This document shows positions 1 to 6,545 of a stretch of 17,890 nt of DNA, piece after piece. Source of the DNA: CAYSHJ01 sp964589725 (GTDB taxonomy: Bacteria; Planctomycetota; Planctomycetia; Planctomycetales; Planctomycetaceae); contig CAZPUJ010000770.1 of NCBI GenBank assembly GCA_964589725.1, positions 1-17,890 on the forward strand, written 5' to 3'. Position numbers and translations under genes: made by a program. The stretch's first letter is position 1. Every line of letters begins with the position of its first letter. The notes beneath the pieces were generated by a model. It was not told the DNA's origin and ran no database searches. It saw nothing but the letters and a program-made list of their open reading frames with translations.

Positions 1-1150
1 AATCGTAGTTGCTGCCGCCATTGTAGACGGAACCCACGACGACGATCTTGCCGTCCGCCTGCAAGGCCACACTGTTGGCGTCAACACTCGCTATTCCGAA
101 GCCCGTGGCGAGCTTACCGTCCCCATCGAACGACGTGTCCAGACTCCCGTCTGTGTTGTAGCGGGCTAATGCGAAATTGATGGGATTGCTGAGAACGGTA
201 TATCCTGCCACGACAATCTTGCCGTTCGTCTGCAAGACTACACTGTGCGCGGCATCGTCACCGCCGAAGTCGGTGGTGAGCTTGCCATCCCCATCGAACG
301 TTGTGTCCAGACTCCCGTCCGTGTTGTAGCGGACCAATGCAAAATCGCCGCTGCCGCTGACGGTGTATCCGGCGACGACAATCTTGCAATCAGCCTGCAA
401 GACCACACTTTGGGCGTAGTCCAGCGCCATGCCGAAGTCGGTGGTGAGCTTGCCGTCCCCGTCGAACGACGTGTCCAGACTCCCGTCCGTGTTGTAGCGG
501 ACCAATGCAAAATTGACGTTGTTTCCGTCAGCGTATCCGGCCACGACAATTTTGCCGTCCGCTTGCAAGGCCACACTGTTGGCGACATCGCTCGACGCTC
601 CGACGGCAGTGGTAAGCTTGCCATCCCCATCGAACGACGTGTCCAGACTCCCATCCGTGTTGAAGCGGACCAATGCGAAATCGGCGGTACCGTTGTTGCC
701 GACTCCCGCGACGACAATTTTGCCGTCCGCCTGCACTGCCACGCTGTTGGCGAATTCGTCCCCGGTTCCGAAACGCGTTATGACCTTTCCATCACCATCG
801 AACGACGTATCGAGCGAGCCATCGCTGTTGTAAACGGCCAATGCGAATTCATTTTGGCCGCCAGGAGTAGCAGTAAACCCGGCCACGACGATCTTACCGT
901 TCGCTGCCACTACTACGCTGCGGGCTTCCTCTTGAACCGACCCGAAATCCGTGGTGAGCTTACCATCCCCATCGAACGCTGAATCCAAAGTCCCATCCAT
1001 GTTGTAGCGGGCCAATGCGAAATTGCCGTCAGTGTTTCCGACGACGACCATTTTTCCGTCGCTTTGAATGGCTACGCTTCGGGCTTGGTCGTTAGTCCCG
1101 AAGCTCGTCGTGACTCTGCCCGCGACGCCGAAGGTCGGATCAAGGTCGCC
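1..1150 (-). repeat. Seven tandem delta-60 coding repeats, unit about 165-174 bp
   Basis: The DNA itself is a tandem repeat. Near-identical blocks such as GACACGTCGTTCGATGG (minus strand) recur about every 165-174 bp, one per protein repeat. Units differ in length by single codons in the loop before FALxRYN, and the innermost units are the most alike. The first unit (from about 1150) is the most diverged. The seventh is cut by the window edge, so the true copy number is unknown. Such arrays can expand or contract by recombination. Confidence 0.85.
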
Positions 1151-1297
1151 AGCGGCGAGCAAGCAACGATCTTCCAACGACTCCACAAGCGCTGGCGTCT
1201 GCCGCCGAGTCCCGCCGCTCCCGTGTCGCCGACTCTTCGCCCCCGTCACGCTGCCGAACTGTCGCCGCACGGACTCAAACCACGATGTCATTCGCAT
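1..1297 (-). CDS. Delta-60 repeat (DUF5122) secreted protein, 3' end outside window
   Basis: This leftward reading frame is open through the window edge, so only the first 432 residues are visible. I chose the ATG at 1297 because GGAG lies 6 nt upstream; an in-frame ATG at 1309 has no ribosome binding site. Residues 38-50 (VESLEDRCLLAAG) resemble the LEPR-XLL-type motif near the N-terminus of large planctomycete exported proteins. From about residue 50 there are seven copies of a roughly 55-residue unit built on DGSLDTSFDGDGK, then ADGKIVVAG, then FALVRYNTD. This is the delta-60/DUF5122 repeat, thought to form a beta-propeller-like surface structure. There is no catalytic motif. A role at the cell surface or in adhesion is inferred from family context only. 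The gene appears monocistronic, with a possible promoter at 1369-1396. Confidence 0.88.
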   Translation of the reverse strand, partial: MRMTSWFESVRRQFGSVTGAKSRRHGSGGTRRQTPALVESLEDRCLLAAGDLDPTFGVAGRVTTSFGTNDQARSVAIQSDGKMVVVGNTDGNFALARYNMDGTLDSAFDGDGKLTTDFGSVQEEARSVVVAANGKIVVAGFTATPGGQNEFALAVYNSDGSLDTSFDGDGKVITRFGTGDEFANSVAVQADGKIVVAGVGNNGTADFALVRFNTDGSLDTSFDGDGKLTTAVGASSDVANSVALQADGKIVVAGYADGNNVNFALVRYNTDGSLDTSFDGDGKLTTDFGMALDYAQSVVLQADCKIVVAGYTVSGSGDFALVRYNTDGSLDTTFDGDGKLTTDFGGDDAAHSVVLQTNGKIVVAGYTVLSNPINFALARYNTDGSLDTSFDGDGKLATGFGIASVDANSVALQADGKIVVVGSVYNGGSNYD

Positions 1298-1368
1298 GAT
1301 GATCTCCATAAATGTGAGCGTGAACGGGTTGATCGTCAGCCGTAGGAAAGGCGGCCGACTGATGTCGC

Positions 1369-1396
1369 CTTATAGCGGGCGATCAAACGCTAACAA
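1369..1396 (-). promoter_or_regulatory. Possible sigma-70-type promoter for the delta-60 gene
   Basis: On the minus strand, TTGTTA (1396-1391) is followed by a 16 bp spacer and TATAAG (1374-1369), about 72 bp upstream of the chosen start at 1297. The match is moderate and only by eye. Nothing else in 1310-1532 stands out. Confidence 0.27.
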
Positions 1397-1532
1397 GCAA
1401 CACCCGCTCAAAAGCCGGCGGCACCAGTTCGTACAGTGGCAACTTCTTCGCACAGTGGCGACATCGACGCCGTGAACGCGATCATGGCTGAATGGACCAG
1501 CATCGCGAATTTAACGCAACCTCTGCCAAAGG

Positions 1533-3281
1533 CTATCGTACAAGTCCCGCTAGTTCCGGTGCGGTACCATGTCGATGACTCATTTGATCAACGGCGAGTC
1601 GTGAAACTGCGATTGACGGCCCGGGTAGCTGGATCGGCGGAGGCAGATCTGTTGGAAGACGATCGGTTGCGATGGAGTTCGGCGGAAAGATGATGACAGA
1701 CTCGGACGGAAGCGGCATGCTTGGATGAAGTTGCTCTTGAAATGGTTGACTTGGTGGAAGAACGACTCGGACTCGCACTGCCAATGATGAATCCTGATTT
1801 AGGAGTCGAAGAATCGTCTCCAAACTCGCCTGCTCGATTTTCAACTTTATGACGACCGGACGATCCACCAAATCGACAAATCCAATTTGCACGTACTCCC
1901 GGGCTGCGTTGCCATCCGCTTTGATGATGTTCCCCGACCCTGCGACTACCAGATCACCAGACCGAAGTTGGAACTTGTCGGCCTCAGCTCGACTAAACAA
2001 GCCCCCTGGTCGACCGTTACGAATCACCTGGAATTGACCGGAGGCGTCCTCATGCAATCCGCCAATTTTTTCAACCAACTGCATGCAGGTTAGCGATGTA
2101 GGACCGACGTCATAAACTCCGGGACGTCGCACTTGCCCCACGAGACCGACGACCGTCCGTCGATTTGGAACGGAAGTAATCAAATCCCGTGCGGCAGTTT
2201 GATACCAAAATCCGGCAATGCTGATCAGCAATACACTGGCACTGATCATTAACACGTACCGCGATTGCACCAACTTCCGCGATTCTTTTTTCGGAGTCGT
2301 TCCCAATCGCGGTTGTCGCTTGTCCGGTTGCTTCCGAATGGTCTTGGGCAATCCGACCGGCAATTTCTCCGGCGATGTGAACTTCGGAGGGGATGCAGGA
2401 ATTGGAACGGAAACTTCACTCCGATTCGTCGTCGGGTGATGCGATCCCTGTCCCATTATTGATGGTGGCGAAGAGCGCTTCGTTTGTTCCCGTGTTGGTT
2501 CAATGCCGGATTGAGCCACATCAATGGGTTGAACGATGTCGATTTTCTCGGTTGATTGAATCTCAGCCGACGCAGGCGGAGTTTCAGTTGCCTTCGAACG
2601 GGTAAATTCAGGCTTCGCTTCAGACGAACGCGATTCAACAACTGCTTGCGATTCTTGCGCTGGATGAATTACGGCCGATCCCGGCGATGCAGTTTGCACT
2701 GACGGTAACCGTATCACGTCCTTCCACAAATCCCGAATGATCTCGACCGCCACTTGCACCCTGTCGTCGTCGCGAATTCCAGGAAAGAGTTTCTGAAGGT
2801 TGTTCTCGGAGAGATTTCGTACAATGTTCCAAAGCTGATCTTTCCCGAATACGCGGATTTTGGTCTTTCGATTCTGCGTCCGTTCCTTACCAAGTTCCCT
2901 TATCAGGCAGTAGGTTGTCGCACTCAACTCACGCTCATTATGAACGAAGCACCACTCTTTCAAATCTTGAAAGTTGTCTCGCGCCTTCGAGAAGTCACTT
3001 TTGAGTTTTGCGTTGAATTGCGATAACTCGAATTCTCTCGGTGCGTACACCGCGTAAACGGTATCTGTACCGAGCTGGAAGAAATCACAGCCCAGATCCC
3101 CTCCGCCCTTCGTCGTTCCCTGCCGCGGTGAATAAAAATCACGCGGATAGGCGAGTTTCAGAATTCTTCCCACCCAGGCTTGGAATTCATCACGAGTGTA
3201 AGTGAGGAAGGCGTTCTCAAAGGCGAGCCAATACTTCGATTCCGCCATCGCGAACTCTCGCTCGATCTCCGGCTGGGCCAT
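1533..3281 (-). CDS. Nuclease-like domain / transmembrane / SLBB-domain fusion protein
   Basis: I start this 582-residue protein at ATG 3281, where AGGAAG sits 6 nt upstream. A TTG at 3353 would add 24 basic residues, and an ATG at 3248 is also possible. Residues about 30-170 look like the restriction-endonuclease-like domain of bacterial conflict proteins (ABC-three-component type): GGGDLGCDFF (59-68), TVYAVYAPREF (74-84), KLKSDFSKA (92-100), then WCFVHNERELSATT. D62 and D66 are candidate acidic residues, but the usual (D/E)xK triad is not obvious, so activity is uncertain. Residues about 195-335 are a Pro/Ser/Glu-rich, probably disordered linker. A hydrophobic segment spans about 339-359. 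An SLBB-like domain follows at about 372-450 (VGLVGQVRRPGVYDV, then LRSGDLVVAG), then a Pro-rich tail. SLBB domains normally bind polysaccharide or ligands on the non-cytoplasmic side, so the nuclease-like part would be cytosolic. It is divergent from the gene at 3460. The function is unknown. Confidence 0.75.
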   Translation of the reverse strand: MAQPEIEREFAMAESKYWLAFENAFLTYTRDEFQAWVGRILKLAYPRDFYSPRQGTTKGGGDLGCDFFQLGTDTVYAVYAPREFELSQFNAKLKSDFSKARDNFQDLKEWCFVHNERELSATTYCLIRELGKERTQNRKTKIRVFGKDQLWNIVRNLSENNLQKLFPGIRDDDRVQVAVEIIRDLWKDVIRLPSVQTASPGSAVIHPAQESQAVVESRSSEAKPEFTRSKATETPPASAEIQSTEKIDIVQPIDVAQSGIEPTREQTKRSSPPSIMGQGSHHPTTNRSEVSVPIPASPPKFTSPEKLPVGLPKTIRKQPDKRQPRLGTTPKKESRKLVQSRYVLMISASVLLISIAGFWYQTAARDLITSVPNRRTVVGLVGQVRRPGVYDVGPTSLTCMQLVEKIGGLHEDASGQFQVIRNGRPGGLFSRAEADKFQLRSGDLVVAGSGNIIKADGNAAREYVQIGFVDLVDRPVVIKLKIEQASLETILRLLNQDSSLAVRVRVVLPPSQPFQEQLHPSMPLPSESVIIFPPNSIATDRLPTDLPPPIQLPGPSIAVSRLAVDQMSHRHGTAPELAGLVR

Positions 3282-3459
3282 GTCCGACTTCCTGTTCAGA
3301 CGACGTCCCCCCCTAAGCAAGATCGGACAGGATAATCGGTAAACTTTACCCAAATTGCCGACACTGCGATTTTTTCCACGGACACCAGGTTATCACTCGC
3401 AGACAGGCCCCGACCGCTGATTTAGGTGGCAGAATTAGCCTTCGGATTGTCGCCGCAGT

Positions 3460-4605
3460 TTGCAAACCGTGAGCGACCGAAGCGGTCTGTGCGGCGGCAT
3501 ACTTTCTGCTTTTCGCGTTGCCGCCTACCCCGAAGGAAAGGCAGGCTTCGGAGTGTCTTCACCAATTCTTGACATCGAGCAGATTCTTCAGTTGGCGACA
3601 TTAGTCGAGAGTCTCCCCGAGTCGCTCAAAGAGTTCTACGCGAAAGGCTTCGACGTACAAACACGCCGAGCGCAAACAAATGAACTCATCAGTGAGATTT
3701 CCGTTGGACTTGTAGCCGCAGTGAGTGTGTTGGAGCTGCGCAATCCCTACGCAGCCGATTTGCTGAAGCGACGTATGGCCGTCATGGAACGGGATGCTCG
3801 CAGTTGTTGCGAACAAGACATTCCGGAATTCACGAACCCGCAAAATTCTCCGCCGCGAATGTCAGACGGGGGTAAGCACGCCGGAATTCTGTTGGTGTTC
3901 TGTCTGACTTTCGCCGTCTCGTTGCGAGCTTTGGCAACCGAATTCGCGTCACCAACAAGCGGACAATCGGTGCCGACTCCAAAGGCGAAAGCGGACGCGG
4001 GGACGGAGTACCTGATCCAAGACACCTGCGAGCACTACGTGATTTGCGGCTTTGGCGAAAAGTTGACGCTTCAAAAGTCAAACGGCGTTGAGAGGCTGGT
4101 GGCAGTCGTCACGTCACCCGACCATCCGTTGCCGATTTTCTACCTCTACACAATTGGTGGCGCGGAGCGTCGAGCAAGGCGTAGCAGTAGTTCAGGCGAC
4201 GAAGAGCAAATTGACCGGGACGGCAACGGGATTTCTGAACGGCGGTTGCCGGTCGATGAGACCGACGATTCGCGTTTTGATGACGATACCACGGACGCCG
4301 TTTGGGAACGGCTACGAGGGCTGATTGAAGAACGAGACCTCGCCCGAAAGACCGGGAACAAGGAAGAGGCTCAGAGAATCACCAAAGCGCTGGACGTGCT
4401 GTACGTGTCCGAAAAGAAGCTCGTGAAGAATGCGCGGGACAGCGTGCGCAACACGATCAACGCAACAATCCAACGAATCGACAAAGAGCGATTCCCGAAC
4501 CTGTGGGAACATTTTTTCCGCAGCGTTGACCTCAGTGACGACAAGCGAGATTACGTCTTCACCCCGGCCGGCTTGGACATCGTTTGGAAAATTTCCAAAA
4601 GCTAG
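3460..4605 (+). CDS. Unrecognised protein with central transmembrane segment
   Basis: I do not recognise this 381-residue frame. The listed TTG start has no good ribosome binding site. GTG codons at 3469 and 3553 are alternatives, and 3553 would remove a low-quality N-terminus. From residue 36 there is an amphipathic helical stretch (ILDIEQILQLATLVESLPES). A hydrophobic segment lies at about 141-158 (GILLVFCLTFAVSLRALA). Because M134 (3859) directly precedes it, the C-terminal part alone could be a signal-peptide-bearing protein, and the frame may be a fusion of two genes. A Ser/Arg/Asp-rich linker follows at about 235-270, then a charged, probably coiled-coil region (about 278-340) ending FTPAGLDIVWKISKS. 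It is divergent from the nuclease-like/SLBB gene and directly upstream of the integrative module, so it may be accessory cargo. Confidence 0.62.
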   Translation: MQTVSDRSGLCGGILSAFRVAAYPEGKAGFGVSSPILDIEQILQLATLVESLPESLKEFYAKGFDVQTRRAQTNELISEISVGLVAAVSVLELRNPYAADLLKRRMAVMERDARSCCEQDIPEFTNPQNSPPRMSDGGKHAGILLVFCLTFAVSLRALATEFASPTSGQSVPTPKAKADAGTEYLIQDTCEHYVICGFGEKLTLQKSNGVERLVAVVTSPDHPLPIFYLYTIGGAERRARRSSSSGDEEQIDRDGNGISERRLPVDETDDSRFDDDTTDAVWERLRGLIEERDLARKTGNKEEAQRITKALDVLYVSEKKLVKNARDSVRNTINATIQRIDKERFPNLWEHFFRSVDLSDDKRDYVFTPAGLDIVWKISKS

Positions 4606-4616
4606 GCGCGAAATAG

Positions 4617-4643
4617 CACCGCTAAGCGCGGCTTAGCGTGGTG
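4617..4643 (+). terminator. Stem-loop just after the gene ending at 4605
   Basis: CACC-GCTAAGC (4617-4627) pairs with GCTTAGC (4631-4637) and GGTG (4640-4643), with a GCG loop and a 2-nt bulge (GT). It begins 12 nt past the stop codon. There is no T-run, so it would be a weak intrinsic terminator, an mRNA 3' end, or a recombination-site structure. Confidence 0.35.
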
Positions 4644-4688
4644 TCCTGCGAGTGGCATAGAGGGACGAGCGATCACAACGACCGACGC

Positions 4689-4712
4689 CTCCTGCCGCCG
4701 AACTCGCAGGAG
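4689..4712 (+). promoter_or_regulatory. Hairpin that masks the ribosome binding site of the AlpA-like gene
   Basis: CTCCTGC (4689-4695) is perfectly complementary to GCAGGAG (4706-4712), with a 10-nt loop. The right arm contains the AGGAG Shine-Dalgarno sequence (4708-4712) used by the ATG at 4719. In RNA this stem would hide the ribosome binding site and could limit or regulate translation of the first gene of the integrative module. Confidence 0.5.
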
Positions 4713-4718
4713 TGTGCG

Positions 4719-4952
4719 ATGTCGTCTTCCGTTGTCTCCGAACCTGCCGCATTGCTGAACGTGCGGCAAGTGGCCGCGATGCTGGGCTGTTCGTCGCGCC
4801 ACGTCTATCGGCTGGCTGATCGCGGCGCGATGCCGCGCCCGACGAAGTTGGGCGACGTTCTCGTCCGCTGGCGTCGCTCTGAAATTGAAAGGTGGTTGAA
4901 TGAGGGTTGCCCCCGCATGCGCGCCGGCTCGGCGAAGGGGGTGCGGCAATGA
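4719..4952 (+). CDS. AlpA/excisionase-like helix-turn-helix protein
   Basis: This 77-residue protein has the compact MerR-like winged HTH typical of AlpA, Xis and HTH_17 proteins: LLNVRQVAAMLGCSSRHVYR (12-31), then RLADRGAMPRPTKLG and the wing-to-helix end VRWRRSEIERWLNE (49-62). AlpA/Xis proteins bind att or promoter DNA to activate excision or integrase expression. The start is well supported by AGGAG (4708-4712) 6 nt before ATG, although a hairpin masks that site. Its stop codon overlaps the start of the next gene (ATGA, 4949-4952), which implies translational coupling. It is the first gene of the element module, so control of excision or replication-gene expression is the likely role, by inference from family and position. 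Confidence 0.85.
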   Translation: MSSSVVSEPAALLNVRQVAAMLGCSSRHVYRLADRGAMPRPTKLGDVLVRWRRSEIERWLNEGCPRMRAGSAKGVRQ

Positions 4953-6445
4953 AGCCTAGAAAACCACGTCGCGTCAACGGCTCGAAAGCAAAAATCAGTC
5001 ATGTCTCAATTCCCAAAATCAGCCTATCCGAGATTGAGCGCTACAGCCTCGACGAACTGCTGTCGCATGATTGGGAAATCGACATCGACGAGATTCAACC
5101 CGCACCGGAAAACGATCTGCTGTATCGGCCGTTCGATGCCGTCCACAACGCCGATGACCGAGGAATGGTGCGAACGGTCAAGAAAGACGGCCTGCTCGTG
5201 GCTCTGACGATCACTCTCGACGGTTTCATTTTGTCGGGCCATCGTCGCTATTCGGCTGCGATGTTGGCGCACAAGGCGGCGGTGCGGTGTCGCTTCCATC
5301 CGATCCGCCGCGCTGACGAGCCTGGCGAGTTTGTGCGGCTGCTGCGCGAGTCCAATCAGCAAAGGGTGAAATCTCTCGACGAGCAACTTCGAGAAGAATT
5401 GCACGACGCCAATCCCGATGAAGCGTATCAATCGCTGATTGACCATCGGCGGGCCAGCAGCGCGGTGTCCGTCGCAGCTCTCAAGATCGAAGGCACGAAG
5501 CTGCGGTCGCGAATCAGCGATGCAAAGCGGTTCTTGTTGGAAGCCATCCGCAAGGTGCTAGACGACCGCCGTGAATTCTGGCCGCTGTCTGATCGGCAAG
5601 TGCATTACGCGCTGCTCAACGATCCGCCGCTGCGGCATGCGAACAAGGCCGACTCGGTCTATGCCAATGACAGGCAAAGCTATCAGTCGCTTTGCGAGTT
5701 GCTGACTCGGGCGCGATTGGCTGGTGAGATTCCGTTTGAGGCCATCGGTGACGAAACGCGGCCAGTAGTGACTTGGAATGTCTATGCCGACGCTGGCAGT
5801 TTCATCCGTGAACAACTCGACCAGTTTCTGAAAGGCTACTGGCGAGACCTGCAACAGTCGCAGCCGAATCACATCGAAATCGTCGGCGAAAAAAATACGC
5901 TCGGCGGCATCCTTCGACCCGTGGCCATGAAATACTGCATCCCGATGACGACCGGGCGGGGGTACTGCTCTCTTTCGCCGCGCCACGGAATGGTCAAGCG
6001 GTTCCGGCGCAGCGACAAAGAAAAGCTGATCGTTTTGATCGTTTCGGACTTCGATCCGGATGGCGAAGAAATCGCACAGAGCTTTGCGCGCAGCCTGCGA
6101 GATGACTTCGGTATTGAAGACGTGCATCCGATCAAAGTCGCGTTGACTTCCGAGCAAGTCGAGCGGTTCAACCTGTCGCCCGTGATGACCGCGAAAACGA
6201 CTTCGTCCAACTATGCAAAGTTCGCGAAGAAATTCGGCGACACCGTGTTCGAGGTTGAGGCACTTCAACCGGCCGACCTGCAACAGATTTTGACCAAGGC
6301 CATCGACTCGGTTCTCGACCTCGGCCTTTTCAACAAAGAACTCGACGCCGAGAAGCGAGACGCCGCGTTCCTGCAAGGCGTCCGTCGCACGGTGCAAGGG
6401 ACGCTCAAGACGCTGGACCTGACGCAATACGTCAAAGGTGCGTGA
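4949..6445 (+). CDS. ParB-like N-domain fused to Spo11/TopoVI-A-like TOPRIM module
   Basis: This 498-residue protein starts at ATG 4949, overlapping the upstream stop (ATGA). Residues about 45-140 match a ParB-like nuclease/CTPase domain, with ILSGHRRYSAAM (94-105) carrying the GHRR signature. Residues about 205-270 look like a winged-helix 5Y-CAP domain: LSDRQVHYALL (213-223) matches the (S)xRxxxY context of the catalytic tyrosine in TopoVI-A/Spo11, giving Y220, and is followed by YQSLCELLTRARLAGEIPF. A TOPRIM-like fold follows, with IVGEKNTLGG (E314), GRGYCSLS (336-343) and IVSDFDPDGEEIA (D367, D369, D371), the Glu and DxD metal-binding pattern. TopoVI-A cuts both DNA strands through the tyrosine. 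No B-subunit ATPase is visible nearby, so it may act alone or as a nicking or initiation factor. Mini-A-type proteins on mobile elements are the closest described idea. The domain assignment is by motif only. Confidence 0.75.
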   Translation: MKPRKPRRVNGSKAKISHVSIPKISLSEIERYSLDELLSHDWEIDIDEIQPAPENDLLYRPFDAVHNADDRGMVRTVKKDGLLVALTITLDGFILSGHRRYSAAMLAHKAAVRCRFHPIRRADEPGEFVRLLRESNQQRVKSLDEQLREELHDANPDEAYQSLIDHRRASSAVSVAALKIEGTKLRSRISDAKRFLLEAIRKVLDDRREFWPLSDRQVHYALLNDPPLRHANKADSVYANDRQSYQSLCELLTRARLAGEIPFEAIGDETRPVVTWNVYADAGSFIREQLDQFLKGYWRDLQQSQPNHIEIVGEKNTLGGILRPVAMKYCIPMTTGRGYCSLSPRHGMVKRFRRSDKEKLIVLIVSDFDPDGEEIAQSFARSLRDDFGIEDVHPIKVALTSEQVERFNLSPVMTAKTTSSNYAKFAKKFGDTVFEVEALQPADLQQILTKAIDSVLDLGLFNKELDAEKRDAAFLQGVRRTVQGTLKTLDLTQYVKGA

Positions 6446-6498
6446 CCCGCCGATTGCGTTGCCGCGCTGCGATATGGGCAGCGCTGGTTTTCCTCCAC

Positions 6499-6524
6499 AA
6501 AAAAGCCACCGCGCCAACGGTGGC
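6499..6524 (-). terminator. Possible leftward intrinsic terminator between two rightward genes
   Basis: GCCACCG (6505-6511) and CGGTGGC (6518-6524) form a perfect 7-bp stem with a 6-nt loop. On the minus strand it is followed by TTTTTT (6504-6499), the layout of a rho-independent terminator for antisense transcription. On the plus strand there is no T-run, so transcription into the primase gene would continue. Confidence 0.35.
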
Positions 6525-6545
6525 CAGAGATAAGGAACTTCAGTA

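Noticed and set aside
245..982. Plus-strand 245-codon frame over the delta-60 region
   Set aside because: It is the antisense of the repeat protein; its apparent internal repeats only mirror the coding repeats.
1..1150. Regular repeats that might be a CRISPR array
   Set aside because: Units are ~170 bp, contiguous and translate into delta-60 protein repeats; no spacer structure.
3439..3447. CCTTCGGAT matches part of the tRNA-Arg anticodon arm and could be the left att copy
   Set aside because: The match is only 9 bp and the adjacent tRNA 3' sequence (GGAGGGAGTCGAACCC) is absent; expected by chance at this length.
5558..6517. 319-codon minus-strand frame opposite the ParB/TopoVI-A-like gene
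   Set aside because: A shadow of the plus-strand gene, whose frame carries ordered motifs and an ATGA-coupled start.
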